Origin: Liopterus haemorrhoidalis
Taxonomy: Eukaryota > Arthropoda > Insecta > Coleoptera > Dytiscidae
DNA length: 64,000 nucleotides
Reading direction: 5' to 3'
NCBI GenBank assembly: GCA_963971575.1
Contig: OZ020616.1
Coordinates: forward strand, 38,840,250-38,904,249
This document shows, piece by piece, positions 45,131 to 55,932 of the stretch (positions are counted from its first letter, which is position 1; the number at the start of each line of letters is the position of its first letter). Position numbers and translations under genes: made by a program. The notes beneath the pieces are model-generated. The model did no database searches and was not told where the DNA came from. It was given only the letters and a program-made list of their open reading frames with translations.

Positions 45131-45979
45131 TAAGATTTTTGCGAATATTTCACAACAGAGAAATATTTCGAAAAATTTTATTTAACAAAAGTTGCTATAA
45201 AAGCAATAACTAACAACTTTTATTCGAGACATTTTTTGATAAAACAGTAAAAATTAAACAAGTACTTTGTGATGGCAGTCGGTCCTGTGGTGGCCACTGC
45301 TGATTTTTTTCATTGTAGCAAATAAACAAAAACTTGACCTACTTAAAACTTAGTGAAATTGTGTACAAAGGATGGCAGGTGTCAGAAATAATATCAAACA
45401 TGCGATATCAAAGTTACTAATTTAACAAACTACCCTCGTATTATTTTTTATTTATATACATATTTAAACACTGCGATACAAAGAAATACTTGTAAATAAG
45501 TTATAGGCTGAGGTAAAATTTTGACGTGAAATGCAGCAAAATATGCATGCCCGACGGACAGGATAGTGCTGAAAGTTGAATTAGATGCAAGAGAACGTCT
45601 TGCGTCCAGGCCTGATAACATTATATGGGGGGCATCATCACTCCTAAGGCAAAGGTGTCCCTTTGTTAAGTTTGGTATATACACCGCTTCAGTGAAGAGT
45701 GTATGCAATCTCTCATTCCCGTGATAGTCGCTATGTCACCCAAAATCGCCCACCAGCCCACGTGATCTTCTGTTGAGTTGCTCTGTGCTGAACGAAACCA
45801 AAGTGGTACCGGTCCTTCTAAATTTATACAGTCAATAAGCACTTCGAATGCAACACCTTATTTAAACGTTTAAGGCGCACCAAATATCTTATGCATTTTC
45901 TCTCTTATCGAGTCAGTTGCAAAATAACACTCAAGTAATTTCTCCCTCGTTCAGAAACCCCACCCCCCTAGACTGATAG
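45131..45979. other. Unassigned spacer
   Basis: 45500-45720 is less AT-rich and holds an 86-codon minus-strand frame (45448-45708) without a recognised family. Confidence 0.35.
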
Positions 45980-46936
45980 ATAGTATTTATATTAATGCTA
46001 TAGCTTACGTAAAACTCCATACGAAAACGGAGAAATTTGGGATAGAACGCGGTGTTCGACAAGGCGATCCGATTTCTCCTAAATTATTCAACGCAGCTCT
46101 GGAGTTGGCGTTTAAAAACTTTGACTGAGCGAATCGTGGTCTAGATATAGATGGAGTGAGACTTAACCATCTTAGATTCGTAGACGAATTATTCTACTAT
46201 CAGATAATAATGTAGGTACATTGCTGGAAGAACTAAAAAGGGAAACTGAAAAAATTGGATTGAAGATAAATATCTCTAATTCACAATTGATGACGAACCT
46301 AGTATTGAGTAACCATCTATACCTCGGTGGCAAACAGATAGAACAGGTAGTCAGCTACAAATATCTAGGGCATGACATTAGCATTGGCCGAGACAATCAA
46401 ACCGGTGAAATGAAACGCCGCATCGGTCTAGGGTGAGTGGCTTTTGGCAAGTTGAGAGATGTTTTCACTAGCAACTTACCAAATTGCTTGAAGAAAATTT
46501 TTTCAACCAATGCGTACTACCTGTTCTAGCATATGGATCGGAAATTCTGACATAAACATTTAGTCAGCTAAAAAATAAAGGGTTGCCCAAAGATCGATGG
46601 TGAGATCAATACTAGGAATTAGTCTAGCTGATCGAAAAACATATCAGTGGAATCGAGAACAAACAAAAGTATGTGACGTCATCGAAAGAATTGCTCGTCT
46701 TAAATTGAACTGGGCTGGACATGTGGCTAGACTTCAAGATGACAGATGGACAAAGTAGATCCTAGATTGGAGACCCAGAGATACCAACAGAAGCAGAGGA
46801 AAACCCCCAACTAGCTGGACGGATGACGTAAAGAGAGTTGCGGGGAACTGGAAATCAATAGCACAAGATCGTTCCGAATGAAAAAAGCTTGGGGAGGTCT
46901 ACTTTCAGTAGTGGACAAGATGATGATGATGATGAG
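45980..46936 (+). pseudogene. RTE-like LINE, RT 3' half with (GAT)n tail
   Basis: AYVKLHTKTEKFGIERGVRQ followed by GDPISPKLFNAALELAF is the RT palm (GVRQGDPISP.LF). HLRFVDE replaces the FADD box, so the catalytic YxDD/FADD motif is damaged. It continues LEELKRETEKIGLKINISNS, QVVSYKYLGHDISIGRDNQT, MKRRIGLG, then frameshifted pieces: a LPVLAYGSE-like block, RSILGISLADRKTYQWNREQ, RIARLKLNWAGHVARLQDDR and PTSWTDDVKRVAGNWKSIAQ. It ends at GATGATGATGATGATG (46919-46934), the short tandem tail usual for RTE elements. The element is 5'-truncated. Confidence 0.9.
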
Positions 46937-47774
46937 AACCCCCTGCTATAGGAAATCCAAAGTTTTTAATTATCTTGAATTGTCGCGCCAGGGTTTGGTT
47001 AGTGAGGTCGTTCCACTTACCTAAAGATGTCCCGTATTCCTTCCCAGATCCTCTTTAATATTCTGTTATCCTTTAATTTTAATGTGTATATGCAATAAAT
47101 TTTCCGCAGGCATTTCAAAATTCATGCAGTCGGAGCAATAGAGAGAAGCGTTAAAAATAAAATCATTTAAAATGGCCCATTAAAAGATGAATATAATGTC
47201 CTAATGTTAGTATTATGGCGTAAGCTTATGGCTATAACATCATTTTAGCAAACCCGTAATTATGAACATAAAATACATTACTAAAATTAAAATACTGCCA
47301 TTAAAACAAAAAATAAAAAAGCTTCATATATTGACACATTTTTCTGAAACATTTTCACCGATACACTTTTAAGAAGTTTTCTTTTTTATTTTATTAAAGT
47401 AATTTTCTTTGTTCACACATCCGATACGTTGTTAAAACTCTTTTAAAAAATAATAAAAAATCTTCAAAAGGTTAGAGTGTTGTTTACAGTGTAGGACAAA
47501 AGAATAAGTTTCTGAGAAGAATGAAACTGAATCCTTACGGAGACGTGTCATTATGCATTCTGCGTATAAGTAACGGATGACACTTCAGATATGATCAATT
47601 CTTTACACGTTTCAGAGTTGATGTTCTCTTCTTCCCCTCCCACCAAACCATGTCCTCAACAAACGAACAAAACAAGAAACAGAAGTCATATAAGAACATT
47701 TCAATGTAACAAGAAAATTGGTTCTTGCAACCTACGCATTGTAAATTTTAATTTAAAAAATAATAATATTAATA
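46937..47774. other. Unassigned AT-rich spacer
   Basis: Nothing recognised. Confidence 0.4.
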
Positions 47775-47781
47775 ATAATAA

Positions 47782-48806
47782 CATGACGTGTGAATTTTCA
47801 CACATTTCACGATTTTGTAGGTATTTAGTTAGTGATATCAAAATGTGGGTACATATTAAAAATCATAAATTTCGATAACTTCACTTCTACTGCATATTTT
47901 CCCAGAAGTGATTCCAAAATAAAAATGTCTTAAGACTGTCCCAAAATGTTAAAAGAGGGAATTAACCTTGTCTATGATTATGATAAATAAAAGACAAAAA
48001 CTTGATACAGAAAGAATAATCCACGTGCTTTCATCTAGAGACTTACAAACATACTTAAGATTCGCTCGCATCAATTCCTAGACCACCCAGTCCTTCAATC
48101 AGTCAGATAAATATTGTTAGCACGGTGTTATTAAAAATTCGGTAACTTTCGAATTAATTATCAGATCGAAAATTCCAGTTGTACTATTCCGATTCACATA
48201 AATCTGTAGTATTCAGATTTTTTTTAAATATTTTTAGAACAATCCTCATAGACAGGGTGTCGGAGAACATTTTTTTAGCACATTTTTGGCAAAAATTAAA
48301 ATAATTGAATTCGTTCCTTTATCTTCGTATTAAGATTTTCTTTTTGATACCAAACAATAAATTTTAATAAAATAATACTTTTATCCAACACACAATTCGA
48401 TATTTTTTAAAAAACCAATTTGATAAAAATTACTTGTCCATTATGAACTTTTTTAAATTTTTAGATTAACTCCTCTGGGAAATAGGGCGGAGGACAAGCT
48501 ATTATTGGCGAAAATACCATTAAGAAAAATATATTTTCAAAAACAAAAATCATCCACGCATTTATATGATACCTCACTCAAAATTTAAAAGAAAATATTT
48601 ATTTTTTCGTTGAATACTTATTTGTTTATATCCCCCCCCCCCATGTGTTTCTCTGAACTCTCAATAGTTTTACTATATGTGGGTCAAAGAGTTATACAAG
48701 CATACCAAAATTTCAACTTTCTAGGTCCAGCCGTTTAGTCACAGTTTCTACAAAACATACTCGTAAGTGACGTTATAAAGTTTTTTGGTCATATCTACAA
48801 AATCCT
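47782..48806 (-). mobile_element. Helentron-like element, copy 6 (reversed)
   Basis: On the minus strand it opens AGGATTTTGTAGATATGACC (right edge) and closes with CTAAATACCTACAAAATCGT, then GTGTGAAAATTCACAC (left edge, about 47788-47803). The block CGGAATAGTACAACTGGAAT is shared with copies 2 and 5. The GTCT array has gone (degenerate sequence at 48740-48775). Its internal slot holds AT-rich sequence, part of which is repeated at 49039. Confidence 0.7.
47893..48007 (+). repeat. Direct repeat, left copy
   Basis: About 115 bp (TATTTTCCCAGAAGTGATTC ... GATTATGATAAATAAAAGAC) recurs with about 90% identity at 49039-49155 in the same orientation. The left copy is within Helentron-like copy 6 and the right copy is outside it. 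Confidence 0.75.
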
Positions 48807-48835
48807 AAAAAGAATAAATAAATGAATATATTTTT

Positions 48836-48910
48836 AAGAGTGGTTTCATGGTAAAACGGTTGCCTACGGAGCACCGGGATGCGGGTTTGAATCGGAATTG
48901 TCATGTTCCA
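48836..48910 (+). mobile_element. tRNA-like SINE head
   Basis: TTTCATGGTAAAACGGTTGC, then ACCGGGATGCGGGTTTGAAT (B-box-like GGGTTTGAATC). Homologous to 23505-23560. The body between here and 49038 is anonymous. Confidence 0.55.
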
Positions 48911-49038
48911 ATTTTGTACAGTCAGGGGTCGCGTCTCAGCTTCAAGTATTTTAGAAGAAAATAATAAAAAGTAAAACGTACCTAACTAAGAATAAATACA
49001 CCTACAACCGGATGTCTCACAGAAACTAACAAAACCTA

Positions 49039-49155
49039 CTACGTATTTTCCCAGAAATGATTCCAAAATAAAAATGTTTTAAGACTATCCCAAAATGTTT
49101 TTAAAAGAGGGAAATAACCTTGTCTATGATTATGATAAATTAAAGATAAAAACTT
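49039..49155 (+). repeat. Direct repeat, right copy
   Basis: Second copy of the segment at 47893-48007, with small indels (AATGTTTTTAAAAGAGGGAA versus AATGTTAAAAGAGGGAA). Confidence 0.75.
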
Positions 49156-49643
49156 AGTAATGAAGTGCAAAGAAAACTAAAAATAATTAATAAGTAAATA
49201 AATTAGTATGATTGCCCCCGCCTTTCACGGCGATACAACAGTATTCAAAAACTTATGCCATATATTTTCACAACAATTACGGTGTTGACCGAAAGTATAT
49301 AGTGTAAATACAGCCATCCACAAAACAATTAGTCTGACTGAGTTAAAAATCAACCCCACCGATGGGTTCCCAAAGCCCATAATATACATAAGGGCAGAGT
49401 TAATAAGTTCTCTGTATCTATACCTCCGGCACTATATGCATTCATGAAAGTCGCGTGATCAACGAGTTTCAAACCTATTATTCAGGGGAATAAATAGAGA
49501 CTGAACTCATCATCACATCAGCTACTTGGCTATTAGTGTTTAATATGGTTACATTATTGTTACACATATGAGATATATTGGTACATTTTATTTGTTTTGT
49601 ATATATAAATTATATTAGCTTATGTATATTGGCTGCCTGTAAA
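49156..49643. other. Unassigned spacer
   Basis: Probably includes the 3' region of the minus-strand LINE at 49930-50335, since it lies on the other side of the MITE. Confidence 0.35.
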
Positions 49644-49922
49644 GCCTGTAATACATGATGCGATTTCTCGTTTTGAATCTCGTACGATTTATCGTACAAG
49701 AATTATTGTATCGTGTACTACAGGATTTTCGTCCGAGATCTTGTACGATATTGAAAACCATCCAATATTTATGCTCCAGACCTAAAATATTGTATAGAAA
49801 TGAACAGATATCGACGCAGTAGATTATTGCGCATAGTCACGTGACCGATACCGTTAGGAATATTTATCGTACGATAACTCGTACGAGATTCAAAACGAGA
49901 AATCGCATCATGTATTACAGGC
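49644..49922. mobile_element. MITE with 44-bp near-perfect TIRs
   Basis: GCCTGTAATACATGATGCGA plus TTTCTCGTTTTGAATCTCGT (49644-49687) is the exact inverted partner of 49879-49922. 279 bp. Internal ATCGTACAAG and CTTGTACGAT form a second inverted pair. It appears inserted next to or within the 3' part of a minus-strand LINE. Confidence 0.85.
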
Positions 49923-49929
49923 TTAAGAA

Positions 49930-50335
49930 ATTAAGTGCGTTATTAGTCATTATTGAGTCTAGTCTTAAGATGCCTTTCAGTTCTTGTGGTTTAGTTGTAG
50001 TTTTTACGCAGGTTCGTGTAGAGTTGACAGTCAATTAGTATATGGTTAACGGTAAGTTATTCGTTACATGTCTCATATATTTTGGTTGTCTTGCCATGAG
50101 GTGTTCGTATGTTTGTCTGGTGTGCCCGATTCTAAGTCTTGTCATTATTATTTGTTCTCGTCTGTTGGTGCCTGAGTTCCAGTTCTGTTATCGTCCTTGA
50201 CTGTTCGTAGTTTGTTGCTAGTGGTGTCACACCATTTGGTCAGTGAGGTTATACGGAGTTTCTTCTTAATATTGTTTTACGTAGGTTTTGTTGGGGGGTA
50301 AACCTAAGCCTCCTGTTTCCAGGTTTCGTGATCAT
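49930..50335 (-). pseudogene. LINE ORF2, RNase H/C-terminal relic
   Basis: The minus-strand pieces REQIIMTRLRIGHTRQTYEH and LMARQP, then ILIDCQLYTNLRKNYN, match the end of ORF2 in I/R1/Jockey-type LINEs: REQ..LTRLRIGHTRLTH.YL, then H.L.EC..Y...R..Y. Upstream, readable sequence is poorer. Confidence 0.75.
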
Positions 50336-51659
50336 ATTTTTAATCTGTGTACATTCAAGAGTAATATTGTCAGTATTACACTCATTTTTTAGCGTACACA
50401 GAAAGGCACCTACAGTTTATAGCCGATTGCGTAAGCAGAACTTGTAATTTGTATAAATATTTTTACACACATTATTTGACATAAGCATTAATTGAACTTA
50501 CGTCCGTGCCCTTGTTTAGCGGACACACAGCAAGTACAAACGATTTAATGTTTGCAACTACAAGCTTGCTATGCTTGCTGAACTGCTACTACTAAAATTT
50601 AAGTATAAAACTTATAGGACACTAGGAAAATAAGCCGATTTAACAGTGATGGTATATTTTTTCGTGTTACTTTTACAAAGGTTACAGTATCTTTGTGTCC
50701 CATTTCTTATTCTTAATACTGTCTTTTAAATGTATAAACTAATCTTGTATTCCTCTTTATCTCTGTTCTAATCTTCTATTCCCCTTAAATTTATCCGGTG
50801 TCCTATATACCTCTCTGAACATATACGCAATGTTACTTTCTGTCTTCACTTCACATCCTTTTACCTTCCTAATCTTCCATTTCCCTTGTGATGTAGCTTC
50901 TTTCAACTTACATTTACCTTTCCCGCCAACACTAATTTAAATTAAGATTATAATTTCACAATGATAATAATTCGCTAAATATGACTACAATAATACTTCG
51001 TCTCAAAGCATTATTATTTTAAATAATAATAATAATCAGAGTTAAACAGTATTATTATAATCTGCATAATTTAAGGATTTCAGGGACAGATCGGGTAAAC
51101 ATGTCAAAACTCCTACCGTTTCTCTTAACTCAAGATCTCTTTCTCGAGACCTACTTTATGCCATCAAGAAACGAAAATTGGAGTATATGAGCAATAAATA
51201 AGGAAAAGAGAAAAAGAGAAAAAGCTGGAAAAGAGAGCGAGGGCTGTGTCGAAGCCATGATTGCAGGTCTTTTAGGCGTAGAATACGTTACGTGGCTGTT
51301 TGGTATTAAAAATGAGTAAATGCACAGGGTTTAGAGAATTTTAAAAATTCTTTTTTCGGTTATCAAATCAAGTTTTAAAACAAGTATTATTAGACATCGA
51401 TAGATCTTGTGTAGACAAAACGAATAACACCTCAAGGTAGTGCTATCAGGTCGCGGTCCCAATTTATACTATTTTTTTCGTACACGCTGAGCGTTGATTT
51501 AAACAGAAAACGGCGCGCTCGCCGAGCACCAATTGGACCACAAAACGACGCACACGCCTCTCACTATTACGTCATCTGACCTTGAACGCTATTTCGGTAG
51601 ACTCTTTATGATCTTCCTCGCTTCAGCTTATTATATTATTATATTGTTGCTAGCTTTTA
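50336..51659. other. Unassigned spacer
   Basis: A GC-richer patch at 51475-51570 (AAACGGCGCGCTCGCCGAGC) stands out but carries no gene I can name. The rest is AT-rich. Confidence 0.35.
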
Positions 51660-52050
51660 TAGTTTTGAAATAATTGAAGGAAATCTGGTGTAAATTTTTT
51701 GCGACAAAACAGAAATTCTGAGCGTCATTTGTAAAACTTCAGAACCTACGTCATCAAGATGGCTACCGAACCATCAGCTTATTGTAACGTACAATAATGT
51801 TCAAAATACTATTATTTATTGTTTTATTTATTGTAATTTATAAATAATACTCTAGTTATAAAGATGGGCCATGTGAGTCGCAAATAGCCACCGTTGCGCC
51901 AAAATTGCCGTGTATAAATCGTTCATTATTCACGAATGAGAACGCATGACGTCACATTATACACTGCGTGTTATATGAGCAGCTTTATGTATTTACACGT
52001 GGAATATATTGCATTTATTATTTGATGGTCGTAGATAAAGTATCGTTATT
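51660..52050 (+). repeat. Interspersed repeat X, uninterrupted copy
   Basis: Reverse-orientation match to 39095-39720 (shared TCATCAAGATGGCTACCGAA-type block, ATTGTACGTTACAATAAGC in inverse, CTAGTTATAAAGATGGGC). It has no MITE or TA tract in the middle and so serves as a paralogous empty site. Confidence 0.65.
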
Positions 52051-52092
52051 TTTGAAATAACTCCTTTATTAGATGTCCAATTGTTATTCCAT

Positions 52093-52301
52093 TTTTTTTT
52101 TATATATATATTTTTTTGGACTTAGCTACTAAGGCCATTAAGCCATTACCCAATAAATGCATTTTATTTTTGAAAATTTTACATAATTTAACGTTTGTAC
52201 AATTTTGAACATAAATATCCATCCCATAACCGGGATTCGAACCCGAACCCCCATGGCCAAGTCAGTGCATCGCTACACTAACCACTACGCCACGGTTACC
52301 G
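52093..52301 (-). mobile_element. tRNA-derived SINE, nearly complete
   Basis: On the minus strand: head GTAACCGTGGCGTAGTGGTT with A box TGGCGTAGTGG (52282-52292), B box GGTTCGAATCC (52233-52243), a ~90-bp body, then TTAATGGCCTTAGTAGCTAA and an A/T-rich tail. The spacing of the boxes (about 40 bp) fits a tRNA ancestor. It is the best preserved SINE in the window. Confidence 0.85.
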
Positions 52302-53214
52302 CATTTTTCCAATTTAATATTATGTATTTCACAGTGGAATACTCGATCTTTTCTAATTTAACCTTTGTCGTGTCTCTTATAATAAAGAAGTTAGCAATAC
52401 GTAAACAGTTCCCAAAAACAGCCAGTTGACAATGAATATATATATATTTTTTAAATTTATGTATTGGTCTTACTTTTTGAGTTTCGATATCAGAAAGATG
52501 AGTCAGATATATATACCTAATAACGATTTCAACCTAATTCAAAAAATTGTGTAAATTGTATGCATCATCCAAAATTTTCTTGAGAAATCGATTGATTGGA
52601 AAGTAGAAGGGCGTGGGTGACATCAAAGGACATTTGGTGAATCATCAGAGACGGTTGTTAATTCCCGATTTTAAGAAACAAGGCACGTTCAGCCGAAAAT
52701 CTGCGGGCTCCTTTAATGTTCACGAACAGTTCAGCCTTTGCGTTACAAGAACCGAAAATAATAGTTCAGCACAGTTTGATTTCCACAATTTGAACGATCG
52801 ATTCGAATTATGCCACTTCAGCGCGCTAAATTTGTTAACTGATATGTTAAAAAATGGAGATAAAAATATACTGAGCTTCAAAAAATCATTTTTATAAATT
52901 GAAACCTTCATAATTATTAAAAAATCATACGTTTGTAATAAAATATATTTTTTCCACGAGTGTATAGACGGACGTGTCAGTGATTAGCAAATGTAGCACG
53001 TTCCCCACTCCTTTTCATTAAACACCGCTGACCTGTTATTAGGACAATATTAAATTTGTATATTAAAATTGATAAATAATTAACTGTGAACATGGGGCCG
53101 AGTTATCTCAAAAAAATAAAAGGTAAACGATGACAGTTAGGAGGACGAAATGATTAAGACATTAACTAAGAGTTAAATTAAGTTAACACAAACAATAGCG
53201 GTATGAAGTTAAAC
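52302..53214. other. Unassigned spacer
   Basis: A 94-codon plus-strand frame at 52613-52897 has no recognised domain. Its composition is less AT-biased than its surroundings, so it could be a decayed transposon piece. Confidence 0.35.
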
Positions 53215-53370
53215 ATGTCAGAAACTGTGAGGTGTTAACAAATTCATCCATCTTGGTTCGTTCTTCGACAGCTCCGGAACATGTAAACCCGAAATAAGAC
53301 GGCGTATAGAAATGGCCAGAAAGTCTGGAAACGATCTATTGACAATATGGAAAGACAGACAAATCACTAA

Positions 53371-53628
53371 TGGCCGGTTGGTAAAGAACGAGTTAAATGT
53401 TTTAACTCGAGTTATTCCTAACTCAAATTAAAAAGATATGTTTAATGTCGGGTTGCTAAACTAAGAGTTTTCTCTAACTCAAGTTAAAATCATTTGTTTT
53501 TATATGTTACAACCTACAAAAACAAATGATTTTAACTTGAGTTAGAGAAAACTCTTACTTTAGCAACCAGCCATAAGTAAGGTATTTTAAATCGAGTTAA
53601 AACACAAATCGTTCTTACCCACCGGACA
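53371..53628. mobile_element. PIF/Harbinger-like MITE, outer copy, TAA duplication
   Basis: The ends TGGCCGGTTGGTAAAGAACG and (reverse complement of the right) TGTCCGGTGGGTAAGAACG are inverted repeats, with TAA on both sides (53368-53370, 53629-53631). A 3-bp TWA duplication is the PIF/Harbinger signature. The subterminal GTTTTAACTCGA motifs are also inverted. Confidence 0.85.
53446..53573. mobile_element. PIF/Harbinger-like MITE, inner copy, nested
   Basis: The ends TGTCGGGTTGCTAAACTAAG and (reverse complement of the right) TGGCTGGTTGCTAAAGTAAG, with TAA on both sides (53443-53445, 53574-53576). The two ~56-bp arms are nearly perfect complements, so the whole 128-bp unit is a hairpin. Ends resemble those of the outer copy, so it is a self-family insertion. 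Confidence 0.88.
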
Positions 53629-53669
53629 TAAAATGACCAAAGTGATGCTGATAATAATTCTTGTTTTCT

Positions 53670-54892
53670 AGGGTTTTTGTAGGTATAACCACCAAAAATC
53701 CCTTATAGCGTCACTCATGTGTCTGTCTGTCTGTCTGTTTGTCTGGCTGTCTGTACGGTAGAAATTGTAGCTAAACGGCTTTACATTTTAAATTGAAATT
53801 TGGCATGCTTATAAAAACTTTTTGACCCACATAGAGGAAAAAATACTGAGGGTTCAAAAAAAAAAAACAATTCCGAGATAAATATCTAACTGAATTGAAC
53901 GCCACAACAACGTATACCAATGCAACGTGCTCGCAGGTACTTGAACCGGTTGGGGTACCCAGCGAGAATAGTCGTGTTGAGCAGGGAACAATTTAAAACA
54001 CGGCGCGAGTTAACTCGCTCCGAGCGTATCGAGCCACACTTTTATTTACGAGTATATACGGTTGGAGTAGCGAAAGGGTTAAAATCAATTTTTTTATGAG
54101 ATTTTTGCCAAAAATATGTCGAAAACTTTTGTCCCCCACCCTATGTCTCAGACGGGTTGAAAAATATATTTTTTTAAAATTTATTGTGTGGTATCAAAAA
54201 AGCTCGAAAAGTAGATTTTTCAAAAGTCCTTGTCCCCACCCTTTTACCCAAGAGGTTAAACTAAAAATCTGAAAAAATTATAGGTAACATACATTAATCT
54301 GAGGCGGAAATGTACGAGAGGAATTTTTGATCCGATGCCGTTTTTGATAAATATTACAGTTTTTGTGTTTTTGACAAAATTAATTATTTTTTTAATTCAT
54401 GGCTAAGATAGTTTGTCTTTTTTTCAAAATAAAAATATAATAAAAAAAAATTTAACAGTTGAAGATCGAGTCTCGAACTCCACACTACACTCTACACTAT
54501 AGAAGGTAGTGTGAAATAAGTTATTTTGTTATACTATTATACGTTGTGATTCAACCTATTATTTGAATTACTTTCAATTTTTGTTTTTAATGCATCATTT
54601 ATAATAATGATATACTTATAAATCAAATAACACATTGTTAATAGTGAATACGTTTCTGATACTGAAATAAAATGAAGCCATTTATCAATATATTTCTTAT
54701 TAATCTAATCTAATCTACTAGAGCACAAAGCAAATACAGAAAAAATCCTGGGATTTTTGACATATTGTTTAAATTTTGATGTATTATAGAACAACTATTC
54801 TTAAACATACAGTATTATGTTGGCTTCTTACACTTATTAAAAACCCACAAAACCCTGAAATGTATGAAAATTCACACTTCACATTAATTTTT
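53670..54892 (+). mobile_element. Helentron-like element, copy 3, with internal foreign segment
   Basis: Begins AGGGTTTTTGTAGGTATAAC, carries an imperfect GTCT array (about 7 units, 53719-53755), GAAATTGTAGCTAAACGGCT, and ends ACCCACAAAACCCT, then TGTATGAAAATTCACAC and TTCACATTAATTTTTA. It pairs with copy 1 in the middle (CTGAGG/CTAAGC..GAAACGTACGAGAGGAAT). About 53890-54085 is unrelated, GC-richer sequence. A TCGAGTCTCGAACTCC near 54466 resembles a B box. Confidence 0.75.
53890..54085. other. Foreign segment inside Helentron-like copy 3
   Basis: GC-richer than its host (CACGGCGCGAGTTAACTCGC, GAACCGGTTGGGGTACCCAG) and absent from copies 1, 2 and 5, where the flanking blocks are closer together. 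It may be an unrecognised small element or an LTR-like piece. No coding seen. Confidence 0.45.
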
Positions 54893-55932
54893 ATTGCATA
54901 ATTTACAAAAAGTTATTGTTAACATTTCTTATAATATTGTAATAAATTTGAACTTGTAATTCTAGACCTGTGTCAGTGGTTGTTGAACCCTGTTTTATAC
55001 TATACTTAGTTATATAATAACTGAGAGGTATATATGTGTAGTTCACCGTCAGTTATACCACGAATTCTATTAAGTCTGTTTTAGTATGCTATTCAATAAT
55101 ATTTCGAACATCCCTGTCTGACCTAATTACAATCAATACAGTCTCTATGGATTTTAGTCTCTATGATTTATCCATTATAGTATGAATGGCCTTTTATGCG
55201 TATATTCGAAGCGATCAAAATCATTTCAGATAATTTAATCATTAACGCACCTGTAATATGTTCATGTAAATTTATATGAATTTTCAAACGGAATAGCTTA
55301 ATGGATTGTTTCCACAGTATTAATTATATTTAAATTTTAGATTAAATTTAATGGATCATTTTACAATGCAATATTTTTTATATAAATTACTGAATAATTA
55401 TTATACTGTTATAAATATGCCATAAATTAATAATATTAATTACAAAAGCAATTGGCATAATTTGTAGTGTCGAGGAGTGTGACAAGTTGGATCACCACAT
55501 ACATGTTCAATATCCCCTTTCGCGGATGAAATAGTCACTGTTTCTGAAAAGATATTTGTTGTTCATGGTAGCCTTCGGACAGATGCGTAATCTGATCGTA
55601 GTAAGCTGAACGTGTTTGTAGACTATTGCAAGAACTCCTAGTTAAGCACATGCGCGTTGAAATTGGTTAATAAACTGAGTGCTCTTTAAACTGACTACAT
55701 CGTGATTACAATCTTGTCAGTCAGACAAATTTAGCTCTCGCGGTGACAAGAATATCCAACAGATCTCAAATCGGACATGCGCAATAAAACTGTTCATGAA
55801 GTTCTCTAACTGTAGGTATCTTTTTATAAACTTCATCCGCGAACGAAATTGTTTTACGAAGGATATGACTTTGTTAATTTATTTCTAGACCATAAAATTT
55901 GAATCCACCACTACCTAGTCTTACCATAAATA
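54893..55932. other. Unassigned AT-rich spacer
   Basis: A weak inverted pair, TTTCGCGGATGAA at about 55519 and TTCATCCGCGAACGAAA at about 55834, could be the ends of a decayed MITE of about 330 bp. Confidence 0.35.

Larger units (their letters stand above)
53215..53669 (+). pseudogene. LINE RT fragment carrying nested MITEs
   Basis: NKFIHLGSFFDSSGTCKPEI, RRRIEMARKS and LTIWKDRQIT match the RT thumb region of LINEs (KFVYLGS....G...EIRRRI..A......L..IWK....). The sequence then stops at an inserted MITE (53371-53628) and resumes in register, after one copy of the TAA duplication, as KMTKVMLIIIL. It is cut again at about 53665 by Helentron-like copy 3. Confidence 0.8.

Noticed and set aside
52613..52897. 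Small host gene on the plus strand
   Set aside because: 94 codons without any family resemblance, splice or promoter evidence. An antisense frame of similar length overlaps it.
55516..55850. MITE bounded by TTTCGCGGATGAA inverted ends
   Set aside because: The inverted match is only about 13 bp, with no target duplication and no second copy in the window. Kept only as a remark.
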